Shown: piece by piece, positions 25,501-36,532 of the stretch
Numbering within the stretch: the stretch's first letter is position 1
Layout of the letters: every line of letters begins with the position of its first letter
From: Physcia stellaris
Taxonomy: Eukaryota; Ascomycota; Lecanoromycetes; Caliciales; Physciaceae
Reading direction: 5' to 3'
Length of the DNA: 64,000 nt
Assembly: GCA_018902385.1 (NCBI GenBank)
Contig: JABSSW010000038.1
Location: 124,001-188,000 of the forward strand
Notes under the pieces: generated by a model
Database searches by the model: none
What the model was told of the DNA's origin: nothing
The model's input: only the letters and a program-made list of their open reading frames with translations
Translations under genes and position numbers: made by a program

Positions 25501-28500
25501 AAATTGGGGTGCTTCTAGGTACTCAAATTGGCTTTTCCAGAACGTAGCTTCCAGTTCCGTGTTTTGATTTGATGTATATCTGACGAAGGATTGGAAAGGA
25601 TAAAGTCGGAGAGGTATTGTACCGTTGTATAAGCTTTCTAGAGTCTCGAGTACCAGAGTGGTAGTCACGCCATCGTATATTGAATGGTGCATCGTCAATG
25701 CAAAACTGAAGCTTTGATCATTGTTGTCTTGATTGTCAGAGTCTGGGAACAATTCGCATCGCATGAGAGGCGATCCCAAACCGATAAGGGACTCTTGTTC
25801 TTTCTTCAAGTAATCATCCAGGTCTTTTGCTCCAGTCCAACATGTCATACCCGCAATGACCGCTTGAACCAATCCTTGGCCCGGTAAATTAACAATCCGC
25901 GTCCGCAAAATGGGTGTCCTCAAGACCACTTCTTCCCAAACCTCCTTAAAATGATGAATGTCGACGGAAGGCGACAGCTTCATCACGTTGCGACCAACGT
26001 AGGCCCCTGTCGCTTCATGCTTAGAGCTAAAAGACCTGCTTGTAGCGGCGTACAGGGATACAAGTCCTCGACGTTATTAGGTCTCACACCGCATAAAGAT
26101 GCTGCCTGCTGACGTTTTCGCTCGACGTCTGATCCACCTCCCAGAAGCTCAAAGGGGCAAAAATTCTCGTCATCGGCGCTGTGTTGATTCTTGAGACACT
26201 TTGCCATCTGCTTCAATTTGGGATTCTGGAAGATATCAGACACGGTGAGCGAAAGACCCTGCTGCCGAGCTATTCCAACCAAGCGCATTGCCTGTATGGA
26301 GTCACCTCTCTGAAGAAAGCTGTCATTTGCTGATATACTATCAGCATCAATCTGAAGAACCGATGCCCACATCTCTCGAAGCGTTCTTTCTGCAATAGTT
26401 GCAGGCTCCTGTCGTCTACCGTAGTTTTGCTGCGGAGGCTGGAATGATGCTCCTATCTCACGAAGTCGCCTTCTGTCCCGTTTGCCCGTCGAAGTCATTG
26501 GAATAGATTGGACGGGTATGTAGAAACTAGGCACTGAGTGCCAGGGCAGCAAGGAGCTTAATTTCTCGCTGAGACTCGCAGTCATGTCTTCCATATCGAG
26601 ACCAGACATTTCATGCACGTTAGGAAAGCATAGGAAAGCGACGATAGTGGGATCGTAGCTCCCCTTGGGTGTTATCATCTCGGCGACCACTTCGAGATTA
26701 CTGTATTGAGTGAGACATTCGTGTATGTGATGCTCTATTGGTTCCGGGGCAACTAGGTTGCCTCGAATCTTGAACAGAGTATCATTTCTTCGCACGTATT
26801 CGAGATCGCCGTTTGGCCTGCATCTAGCCAGATCGCCGGTCAGGTAGACATGATTTCGTCGTTGGGAGGCTGTTGCCGCTTGCCTGCGAGTAAGAAACGA
26901 CGGATTGTCGCGAAAGGACTGCAGGGTCAGGTCACGGTTTCCCAGATAGCATTCGGCGCGCGCCGGTCCTTCAATCGCGATCTCGCCAATTGCGCCCCAT
27001 GGAACAAGGTTGTTGTAATTCCTAGGGTCGACAAGCCAGCAGCGAGATGAGGCACTTGAGTTAGAACGTCCGATTACACCACTGCACCATGCCTCATCAT
27101 CCACGGCGCTGAAGGCTGCAGTAGAATGTTCGCAAGGGCCATACCAGTTGAGAAGGCGACATTTGCCTTTCCAGCGGGCGACTTCATCCTCGACCAATTT
27201 CTCACCACAAAAAGCGAGACTATTCAAACAAGGCACCTCTCCCGGCTGTAGTAACTTAGCTGTTGATGGTGTGAGGCAAACAAAATCACAACGGAAGCGC
27301 TGGATGGCCTGCGCTAGGCTATCTAATCTTTCTGACTCGGAAGGAATACATAAACATGCGCCCTGAGTGATTGTGCTTATCATCTCAATGGTGCAAGCAT
27401 CGAAGTTGTGAGACATGAATTGAAACACCCGACTACCTTCATTGATTGTTGTAGCTTTCACAAAGGCATTTACATTAGCTGCCAGGGCCCTGTGACTCCA
27501 TAGAATTCGCTTTGGCTCTCCTGTACTACCAGATGATAGTAACAGTGCCGCTGCGTCGCTCATACGCAGCGTTGGCATCTGCTCGCAAGCAATTTGTTGA
27601 GCAAAGTTCCCGTCTATGATCTGCTGAATAGTGAAAGCGCGAATGCCATAATGCCCAATTATGTCCACGTGAGATACTTCATGAACCAGCGCAATGCAAA
27701 TATTGACGGAGCTGAAAAGAGAACGTGCAAGTTTCTCTATAACCTGTGCTGTTTGTAACAAGCATACACCTCCAGCCTTCCAAATCGCGAGCTGCGCAAC
27801 AGGAGTCCACCTGGACTTATCAAAGCATAGCGCAATTACAGACCCCAATTTAAGACCTAGTCGGATCAAATTCCGAGAAATCCCGTTCGAGAGCTCATCT
27901 AGTTGGTGATAAGTAAATTTCCCATCATGTGCATCGACAGCTATGACGTTTGGACGTTTCTTTGCCATTTTGGTGAATGAGTCAGGTACGCATACCGTGG
28001 GCTCTTCAGGGCACTCTGCATTCTGCTTCCAGAAAAAGTCAATGTCAGCATCACTGGCAGTCTGAACGTCTTTGACCTTAATCGTGGCCGCATCCTCTCC
28101 GCACATTTGCTGCAAGATCTTCTCGAATTGATGAGCTATTCGCTGAGTCACCGTGGGCTCAAGGATTGCATCATCGTAGCTCATCCTCATAGAGAGACCT
28201 GATCGAGATAACTCACAGATGAGCATCAAGGCATAAGTGTTGAAGGGATCAATGCCTGTCGTGTCGATGTTTGACGCGAATGTGCGAGCTTTGAACAATA
28301 GGCTGTCCTCGTTGAGACTTTTCCCTTCAGCTACTGGCTGCACCACAAGCAGAGCTCGGAAAAGGGGTCTTGCCCGCGTTCAATGGTATGCTGAATGTTC
28401 CGCAGCCCGTACTGCTCGAAAGGTGTCATGGCCAACGTTTGATGCTGAACTCGCGCTTGCAGTTCGCTGACTGTCTCATCGCCATTAAGCGTAATGGCGA

Positions 28501-31500
28501 TTGGCACTGATGAAATAGTAGGACCCACACAATTGGATATGCCTTTCATGTCCACCTGCCTTCCGCTAACGGTTGCGCCGAAAACAATGCCATCCGAAGA
28601 AGTATATGCAGCTGTTAATATAGCCCAGGCTGACCGTATGATTGTTGATGGTGTCATTCCACTACGGGGCCAGTCTAACTGGATGGAGTACTGCATCTCT
28701 TTATTCGCCACCGGCTGGTACCGTGGAGAGGATACGGTGGGAAATTGACTGAGCTCTGATTGGGACATTTCTTGTCGCCAGAAGGTTACTGCTTGTTCTC
28801 CGTCGACCTGGGTCAAATATTTAATAAAGCTTTGGAAAGGTGTAACACTCATGCCTGTCTTCCCTAGGTATTGTGCTTCGACTTCGTCCAGGATCATCTG
28901 AAGAACATTGCCGTCATAGAGGCAATGATGAATAGTAAGAATAAAATGTTGGGAGACCACACCCGCTCGACACAGCTCTGTTGCTAGGCCCATGGGCTCA
29001 CATTCGTCTTCGTGTACGTAATTGTCAATATCGGCGCCAGATCGCCATCTCAAGTGACTGAGCACGACTTGTACCAGACCTTGCCCCGGGATATCCACGA
29101 TTCGAGTCCTCAAGATGGCAAATTTGTCAACTGTGGTTTGCCATGCTCTTTGTAAGCGGTCAGGATCGATATTTTCCTGAAGTCGTAGAACACTGCGTGA
29201 TACATATTGACCCGGTCGCCTTGCCGTCATTGCAAGCAGACCCTCCTGAAGCGCTGTACAAGGATACATGTCAACAACTTGGGAAGCCGAGACATGACAG
29301 AGTCGAGCCGCACATAGCCGAGCCTCCCTTTCAATAATCCCTGGACGAAGAAGCGAAAAGGGCGCAGGTGTCATCTCATTTGCCGAGGGAGAGTCTTCCT
29401 TGATTAACTCCGCCATCCGGCTGAGTCGTGGAAAGGCAAAGATATCTGCAACAGTCAATAACAAGCCCTGATCATAGGCCAATGCAACGAGCCGCATTGC
29501 ACCAATGGAGTCTCCCCCCAACTGAAGGAAACTATCTTCCTTGAAGATTGCTTCCGGCTCCATGCCAATGATCTCCGCCCAAAGCCCTTGCAGTCGCTTC
29601 TCCATCTCAGTTGAAGGTTTCTTTGCTTCGCGACGAGAAGGTTGCATCTTTGCTAATTGTCCGTGAGTAAACGAGCTTCCGATCTGGCGTAGACGGCGTC
29701 GATCAGTTTTTCCTGCATGAGTCAAAGGGATGTTTGCAATGGGAACATAGAGCTTCGGGATCAGGTATGGAGGGAGGGTCCTCAACAGAGTTTCCTCGAT
29801 ATCATCAACTGGCAAAAGTTGCTTGACAGCGGTTTCGACACTTGCTCTCGAACCATCAACAACGCTCGCTGGCTTAACGAAAAGAGCTAAGGTCTCGTTA
29901 GTGCTCTTAGCCGGAGAAAATATCTCTGCAACCACAGTAGCCTCAATCTTCCCGGATAAAATGGGTTGTACGCGATTTTCTATCTCACCCAAATCCACTC
30001 TACATCCGTGTAATTTTCTCTCGGAGTCCTTGCTCCGACCAATGATGATCAGCCTGCCGTACGCATCATACTTGACAAGATCTCCAGTCTTGTAAATCTT
30101 TCCATTGCGTCCCGGAATGTCGGCGTAGCCACGCTGCAACCATGGTGGAGACACAAAAGCCTTTTGGTTGAGCGCTTGAGCAGTCTTACCAATGTATCCG
30201 GCCGCAAGAATAGGGCCTTCTATACACAGCTCAGCGATAGCACCGATTGGAGCGAGTCTCGCATGGTCTTTGGGATCAACAAGCCATCCCAAAGCATGTG
30301 AGCCCTGACCAATGAATCCAGGCTTCCAGGTTGATTTTCGAACGATGTAAGAAGTTGCCACGGCGGCTTCAGCGGGCCCGTACCAGTTGTGGAAAAAGTC
30401 GATTCCCTTCACCCATTTCAGCGCAGTCCGTTCATGCAACATCTCACCCGCGCAGACCAGTGTTTTTAGCAGTGGTACCTCCGCAGGGGATAGAGTTTCG
30501 GCCACAGACGGTGTGAGGCACATCCAATTAGCGCCTGTACGGTTGATCGCCGCCGCCAGACGATTCAGCCTGTCTGATCCCGTCGGGATGCATAAGCAGC
30601 CCCCAATCGAGAGGGTGGCAAAAGTTTCCAGATTACTTACGTCGTACTCGTAATCAGAGAATTGAAACACTCTACTCTCAGCAGTGAGACCGAAGCTGGC
30701 ATTGAGAGCGTAGCTGTTGCTGGACACGGTTCCATGGCTCCACAATATACCTTTCGCAGCTCCCGTCGACCCTGAAGTGAAGAGTATAACGGCAGAGTCC
30801 GAGAGTTGGTTTATGTAAGGTGGTGCAAAATCCGCTTGGTTTACCTCGTCAAGAGATTGAATAAGCTCGCTAACATGAAGGATAGGCACTAGGTTGCAGA
30901 AAGGGGACGACTCAGGCGCCACCGATGTTATCGCTAGCTTCGGTCGCAAAGTCGTCATCAATTCCTGAGCATTGTATGTAGACGAGATTGCAGAAAGTGG
31001 AAGCGCCGTCGCTCCGGTCCTAAGGACCGCGATCATTAAGACTGCCATCCACGCCGATTTCTCGAAAGACAATAGGACAATACTTCCAACGCCGATCTTC
31101 TTCTGCTGAAGCATGTAAGCGAGGCTGCATGACAACTCCTTCAGCTGTCTATAAGACACGCTCTTGTCCCAGGCGCTGATGGCTGGAGAGTCTGGCCTGT
31201 TCATCGCATGCTCATCAATCGATGTGACGACAGGCTTCAGAAACACCTCAGGAACACTTTTGTTCCAGTCCCACATGCTGCTGAGGTCATAATCGCTGAC
31301 TAATGTGAGTTCACGCAATTGAGACTGCTGGCACTGTTCGGAGCAGAGCTGTCTCAACAAAGTCTCAAGCTGCTGAGCAAGCCGATGCACTTGTTGCTCG
31401 TGGATAGCTCCAGGATCATGGTTGATCGTTAGGGTGAGTCCATCAACTTCTAATTGGCATATGACTAACATTGCATACGAGTTGTAGATTCCCATGGTAT

Positions 31501-32235
31501 CCAAATCTGCTTCTACGACTCCTTGGCTTGAAACTGACACTGGCTTTACGAAGAGACCAGTTCCTTGATGGCTCCCACTTCGGACCACTGGTTGAACCAC
31601 GAGCAGGAGTTGGAACTCACTGGCATCGCGGAGAAGCGAACTGATACGTCGAACCCGCTGTAGACCATATTGCTCATGCTCTGCAATTTCTAGCGCTTGG
31701 TCTTGTATCTGTTTCTTGAGTTGCTCAACTGTCTGATGCTGATCTAAACTGACTCGTACGGGTGTTGTCGCGATAGTAGGCCCTGTGATATTTTCAATGT
31801 TAGGAATGGGAGCTTGTCTGCCGCTCGTTGTTGCTCCGAAAATGACATTGTTCGAATTAGTGTATGAGGCCAACAAGATTGCAATCGCCGAACGGATCAC
31901 ACTTGACGGTTGAAAGCTCGTTCGTGACCATTGCAGATTAGGCATACTGTATCTGAAGTCCTTCTTCGGTTGATTATCAGAAATGGATGACGGGAAAACG
32001 GAAGCTTCTGGGCCAGCGAGCTGGTGTTCCCAGAAGTTGACTGCTGCTGGGCTATCCAGAGTCATAACGTGCTTGACGAACGGTTGAAAAGGGGCCAGGC
32101 GAAGATCTGTAGACTGGACGCCACGATAAACTTCTTCCACAGCATTTAGGATAAGCTTTATGCACCATCCATCAAAGATAGCATGATGAACTTCGAGACA
32201 GAAAAGCGATTGGTCATCTAGAATTAGGCCTGCGA
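18235..32235 (-). CDS. Four-module non-ribosomal peptide synthetase, 5' truncated, four frameshifts
   Basis: A single minus-strand coding region of about 4,660 codons reads partial C - A1-T1-C1 - A2-T2-C2 - A3-T3-C3 - A4-T4-CT. Frames change at 28355-28368, 25999-26013, 24932-24942 and 22318-22322. Each change is a one-base indel, three of them at short homopolymers (T/C, G and A runs). On both sides the domain sequence continues without loss. The 5' end is cut inside the first C domain just upstream of HHAIFDG (about 32190), where a copy of the dehydrogenase gene begins. Internal C domains keep HHxxxDG (HHCLYDG, HHSIYDG, HHAMYDG). The last C domain has SHAQFDGYS, the form typical of fungal terminal CT domains that release by macrocyclisation. 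No epimerase, methyltransferase, TE or R domain is seen. The product would be a short, probably cyclic peptide; substrates cannot be named from sequence alone. The gene is a pseudogene unless the indels are assembly errors, and the lost 5' end is real either way. Confidence 0.93.
19610..21460 (-). other. NRPS module 4: adenylation A4 and thiolation T4
   Basis: A4 has FTSGSTGVPKG, IYGPAEN, YRTGDLLRYN and KLRGQRIELSEIE. T4 has FFRIGGESIAAMRL, with Glu for Asp next to the attachment Ser. Pocket read: D-I-S-H-V-G-I-Q-G-K. Confidence 0.75.
22930..24790 (-). other. NRPS module 3: adenylation A3 and thiolation T3
   Basis: A3 has FTSGSTGTPKG, VYGPTE, YRTGDLVKYN and KLRGQRIELSEVE, all intact. T3 has FLRLGGDSITAMRL. 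Pocket read: D-A-W-F-Y-G-V-A-I-K. It looks catalytically competent. Confidence 0.75.
26210..28000 (-). other. NRPS module 2: degenerate adenylation A2 and thiolation T2
   Basis: The core motif reads LLSSGSTGEPKRILWSH, with Arg where the family has Gly after PK. The A8 region reads FKIRGNLVAPEPIEHHI instead of RGxRIELxEIE. The carrier motif reads FLQRGDSIQAMRL, one residue short of LGGDS, but the phosphopantetheine Ser remains. Pocket read: D-A-I-C-A-C-W-T-A-K. This module may be inactive or specialised. Confidence 0.65.
29440..31250 (-). other. NRPS module 1: adenylation A1 and thiolation T1
   Basis: A1 has the core motif LFTSGSTGAAKGILWSHG, NWYGPAE in place of the usual N-YGPTE, and KTGDLVKYD. 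The pocket positions read by eye give D-V-L-C-V-A-W-V-A-K. T1 has the intact carrier motif FLQLGGDSIGAMRL (about 29500-29530). The upstream C domain is truncated at 32235. Confidence 0.75.
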
Positions 32236-33173
32236 TATCTGATCACTTCGTAAATGCGAACACATAAAGTAATCTCAAGAACTAAGTAAAATATTTATCA
32301 TGTCACCAATCTTCGCTCCGAGCCTCGAATCAGAGAAAAAAAGAAATCATGTTTTTTCAACACGACATTGAGTTTTTGTCACTCGATTTCAGATTGAACG
32401 ATCACATTCATGTTTTGAACATGTATCGTCACAATCTTTTGTATTCTGTTAAAGTCGATGCATATTTCGTCTCTCGTAGCGTTGAAAGCATCAACGAGAT
32501 TAATTTCATCGCAATAATCGTTACAGAATATTTTTCGTCTAAAGCATATTTTCAAAATTTCATTGATTTCGAAAGTGTTTTGAAACAATACGACTAGTGT
32601 AAAAATTTGAAAAAAAGAACAAATCGATCAAAAAATCGAAAAATGAGTTCGAAATGTCTTTTGATCGAAAATGACGTGATCATTGTTCACGATAACAATC
32701 GATTTTTGCATATCGTCGCAATATTTTTCGTTGAAATGTCATGATTTAATAACGATATTTCGAATAACAAAATTGTCGAGTGAATATTGACATTGAACTT
32801 TTCATTCAAATGATCATCGTTAATCTTTTGCGATTTATTATGTGTTTGGGCTACTGCCATCATCGGATCTCAGTTTTGGGAAAAAATAATGCGCTTTACG
32901 ATGACTCAAGCCCGCGGTCCAGCTCTCGGCTAGGTGGTTGATCCTGCCACTGTTGTCGGAATAGAGCTATGGAACAACCCACCTCGCTATCTCAATTGAT
33001 GAGTTTGCGTCAACAAGTTTGACTAATAGACTCAAGAGCATACATGCAAATTTCCATAATTTGACGTCATGAATCTATGCAGACGTCCGGTTTCTACTAT
33101 GGACAGAGCTGAACGTATGGATACAATAGTTTTAAGCAGCGATCACCGTCGTGCATCTTACAATGTCACACTG
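32236..33173 (-). pseudogene. Second, partly mutated copy of the dehydrogenase 5' half and promoter
   Basis: The sequence aligns along its length to 13838-14757 (end of intron 1, exon 1, promoter). The coding part 32260-32830 is full of C-to-T and G-to-A changes, while the promoter part 32840-33173 is almost unmutated. It is fused on the left to the cut NRPS C domain (about 32235) and on the right directly to NRPS tail sequence. It cannot encode a working enzyme. Confidence 0.9.
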
Positions 33174-33208
33174 CGGTAACACGACTCGGCTTGCCCAAAA
33201 ACATCAGC
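33174..33208 (-). pseudogene. Scrap of a second NRPS CT domain
   Basis: About 35 bases (GCGGTAACACGACTCGGCTT onward) match 18397-18431 of the NRPS tail in the same orientation, directly after the duplicated dehydrogenase promoter. The short length limits confidence, but the neighbouring scraps support it. Confidence 0.6.
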
Positions 33209-33552
33209 AATCCGTGGACCAGCTGCTGTCATACGGTTGCTTGGCCTTTCTGCAATGCATCTCCTAGTCGCTTAGCATGCCGAGACCGGTATCTCGTATG
33301 CAGAAAGCGCATGATACGAGTCGAATTACATAAGTGGCGCGTTGAAGACAAGTGGTATTGTGTGGAAGGACAATCTGGGCATACTTGGCCAAATTTAGGG
33401 ATTGCGTGATCTATTTTCGAAGCCTCGAAAAGCATAGCCGAGAAGAAAGTTCATTCCAGCCAGTAAACGAGAAGAACAGCCGTCAATTGCTTATGCACAC
33501 ACATCTCCGCGTGCCCTTGTCAGGCAGCACAGTTGCCCAAACAGAGCCAGGC

Positions 33553-34658
33553 TTAGTCTCCACAAGGGACTTGATGCTCGTCACACCATTTCCCCTTCGT
33601 AAAGTTATATCCCACCAATCCACCGTTAATCCCCTGATAGAAGACGCGCACCTCGGGCTTATCGTTTTCCGGCCACCAAGTCGCGGCAACCTTGCCCTCG
33701 GGCAAGCAGAAATGCAAAGGGGTATGAGTCCACCCTTCTGTTTTGGAGTCCCATCTTCGTTCGTGGACTCTGCCGGGAGGATCGACGGTGAAGACACGCA
33801 CCACATCGGCATCATAGCCGAGCTTTTGGTGATCACATGCCGCGTACCCGAACTCGTGGGGCATGTTGGGGAGGTGCAGATAGCCTGGGGTGGAGTCAGA
33901 AATCTGCGACGGGAACGGTGGAGCGGGGGTGCAACTTGCCTTCTCGCCATCCTAGGTTATCGGTGGGAAGATACCAGGTCGAAACACCCTCGTTGTTGGG
34001 TGCCTGGTGGAAGACCTGGATCTCTCTAAGGTCTCCATTATCTTCCAGCCACTTGCCACAGCCCAGGCTGGACCCAACGATCGCGGGAAATGTATATCCT
34101 CCTGTGTACCATTCCCCACTGCCATCGAAGCAAAGCTCGTGAAGGTCATTGCCGGGGTCTTGGTAGTAGATTCGGATCGCCTTATCTTGGTTGAAACGCA
34201 GTACCGCGAGCTTGGAATCAGGGTTGGCCTCGGTATTCAATGCGTTGAGACCTTCGAGGGGCTTCCATTGCCGGTCGCCGCCGTCCCACCGAAGTCCACG
34301 GATGATGTTGCTCTTACTGATGTAGATGATGGTGATCTGCCGTTATGTAAGCGGTGCGAAGAAGTAGAATGAATCTATTGAGGCGTACCACTGCATCCTG
34401 ATTGCGTCCCTCAACGGCGGCGAGGGGACCACGATATTTCATGTCGTCGGCGATCTTGATCCTACTGGCTTTGTCCCCGCCCTGGTATTTGCCTTTGATA
34501 TATTGCGTCTCCCGGATGAAGCCATCGGTATCCTGGAAGAAGATGAAGACACCAACACCGGGGACATTGGAGGCAGCTATCGACCCTCTACGGAGGATGT
34601 CGACATGAGCGGGGAGATTGGTCTTTGATGTTCTCTCATCCGATGTAAACGCAGCCAT
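33553..34658 (-). CDS. Fucose-specific lectin (AAL type, beta-propeller), one frameshift
   Basis: Exon 1 is 34658-34389 and exon 2 is 34336-33553, joined by a 52-bp intron (GTACGC start, ACGGCAG acceptor) in phase 0. The product has about 350 residues with repeated blades: VFIFFQDTDGFIRETQY, IIRGLRWDGGD, IRIYYQDPGNDLHELCFDG and VRVFYQGINGGLVGYNF. This is the pattern of Aleuria aurantia-type fungal lectins (about 310 residues). They bind fucosylated glycans and usually stay in the cytosol or on spores, which fits the lack of a signal peptide. A single extra base in a five-base G/C run at 33925-33929 shifts the frame between blades; reading around it the protein is whole. Either an assembly error or a recent inactivation. 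Confidence 0.82.
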
Positions 34659-35340
34659 GATTGCTAAGGAGGAATGGTTTTGGAGGTGGAAGTTGGACTA
34701 TGGCGGATAGCTATGTCCCACGGAGCGTTTGCTGGACCATGGAGTATTTATGATCAAGCCCAATGCCATGGATCGCTCCGATCGTCCAGATTTCGAGGCA
34801 GGCCCGAGGATCTCCATTAATTAAATGAGGTCTTCGCGCAGAACAGAGGCACGTCCTGGTCCGGTGGAAGCAAAAACATACCAGTGGAATGACGTACATT
34901 GGCAGCGGTTTTCGCGATGGGTATCTTTCTATGGGAAAGTTGGGTTGTACCACCCCTCGCGCGGGGTAAGCTGACATTGGCACACCAACCATCTCCGTAT
35001 TTTTCAGCTGTGCATGAACTGCATGAGCTGCATAGACTCTGCCTGACACACCTTGCTGCACCTGGTTGACGTATCAGAATTTCCAGGTTCCCCACACTCT
35101 CTCTCGGCTCGGCTCGGGCCATTGACGAGTGGTCACCTCGTCACTTCCCCGCTGGTGGCACGCCGACTAGTCGCTGTAGGCGCCTCGTATTCCCAATCCA
35201 GCCTCGTATCGAAGCTCTCTAGATGCGCCTTCGGCTATGACAACCACTGCGACGGGCCTGCCCAATGACACTGGTTTCGGTAGATGCCAGGATCGCGATC
35301 GGTCAGACTTACGTTGAAACGATATTGGGATGAGTACACT
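34659..35340. other. Lectin upstream region
   Basis: Promoter side of the lectin gene. Minus-strand open frames at 34711-35122 overlap in two frames and show no domain. Nothing else is seen. Confidence 0.45.
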
Positions 35341-35481
35341 CCCCACACAGCGGGCGGTTAAGCGTTGATTAGTCTTCTCACCTCAAAAGTAGGCTTCACG
35401 AAAGCCATCCTTACTACTCTCGTAAGCAGGGATTCCGTCCTCGAGTAACTAGAGAGGCTAACCACCCGCTGTGGTACGGGG
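35341..35481. mobile_element. Short inverted-repeat element, possible MITE
   Basis: The ends form an imperfect inverted repeat of about 23-26 bases: CACAGCGGGCGGTTAAGC at the left, and GCTAACCACCCGCTGTGG at the right, which is its near complement. The segment is 141 bases, with GTACA found just outside both ends (35333-35337 and 35484-35488). It has no coding capacity. Confidence 0.5.
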
Positions 35482-35502
35482 CTGTACATCATAGGAGTTG
35501 AC

Positions 35503-35598
35503 TACAAGCGTCCGATGACCAGTTCTTCTTGTTCGAAGTGGCGAAATAGAACGATACAATGCGGCATGTGATACCGTTGCGGCACAATAAACGTCGGT
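35503..35598 (-). pseudogene. NRPS CT-domain relic, left part
   Basis: The plus strand CGTCCGATGACCAGTTCTTC onward matches 18697-18785 of the NRPS, encoding HFxQEELxIGRL. It breaks at about 35598 where a dispersed repeat is inserted, and resumes at 35938. Confidence 0.75.
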
Positions 35599-35937
35599 GC
35601 TAATACTGCGTACTTCCTCAATTGCTATGTACCAAACCTCGTGTTTCGGGCCTGGCCGGCCTGTAGGCTTCCTTCATGAGCGAACAGCCCAGCAGAGCAG
35701 CTTTGAGAGCCTAGCTACTCCCCTGCCTCTGTGACTGGGTTATGGAGCGAAAAAGAAGGAACAAATCCTCACAAGGAGGTGAAAACGCCGAAGGAGGCCA
35801 AAAAAGGAGTCGATGGGCGGGGCAAAAGAGACGAACGATGAGGAATGGAAGGAATGGGGCATTAACCTCCTATTTAACCAGGACGCCAGCCCCTCTAAGC
35901 CCCTTTAATTTCGTCCTCCCTGCAATAGGACCCATGT
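35599..35937 (-). repeat. Dispersed repeat copy inserted in the NRPS relic
   Basis: Inverted copy of the repeat at 7940-8505 and 60415-60715. Because its host sequence is known from 18780-18840, this copy defines the unit ends: about 339 bases, from GTCCAGGCTAGACATGGG to GTACGCAGTATTAG on the minus strand. Confidence 0.75.
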
Positions 35938-36000
35938 CTAGCCTGGACGGATTTACTGGCGTTGGTATCATTTCTTCCATTGCCTACGGTACTTCACGCT
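35938..36000 (-). pseudogene. NRPS CT-domain relic, right part
   Basis: GATTTACTGGCGTTGGTATC and the following bases match 18792-18840 of the NRPS tail at roughly 80 percent by eye, continuing the relic interrupted at 35598. Confidence 0.7.
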
Positions 36001-36532
36001 TCCATCACCACCAATTCATGCTTCCATCACTACCAATTGATGCTCTAATCCCAGGCTCAGTGACTCCTCGAGATGAATCTAGTGAGAAATCAGGGTCAAC
36101 TCCAGGGTGAACAAGTGATTATTGGGATGAACTGCCCAATCACGCCTCGAAAACCGAGTGAATACCCTTGTCGACCTATCGATCACTCAATGTTCACGAT
36201 TGAGTCGATTGAGACAGCGACATTTGCAACTACTTAAACCCCCATTCCTCCCAGACTGAACCTTCTCCTTTACATACTTCCAACACCAGATCGCCACACC
36301 ACTATCTCCTTACCTCGCCACACCACTGTACCCTTACCTGCCCTAGCTATTACTCTATGCATTCAGGCTGAGCGTTATTACAGATAATATATATACAAAT
36401 ACCCGCATCTCAGCCAATTTATCATCTAATACTCCAACGTCATCATCCGACCCTGGTATTCTCTTCCTCTCACCTATTTTACTTATATTAGCCCAGCTTG
36501 TTTGTTTCCCTCCAGACCTGCTGGTAGTACTC
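36001..36532. other. Pyrimidine-rich spacer
   Basis: Contains a short direct repeat (CTTCCATCACCACCAATTCA region, twice at 35999-36042). A CT-rich stretch with CGCCACACCACT repeated is at about 36290-36330, resembling a core promoter. No gene is seen. Confidence 0.4.

Noticed and set aside
34337-34388. Second apparent frameshift in the lectin
   Set aside because: Explained by a 52-base intron with proper splice sites; only the 33925-33929 shift remains.
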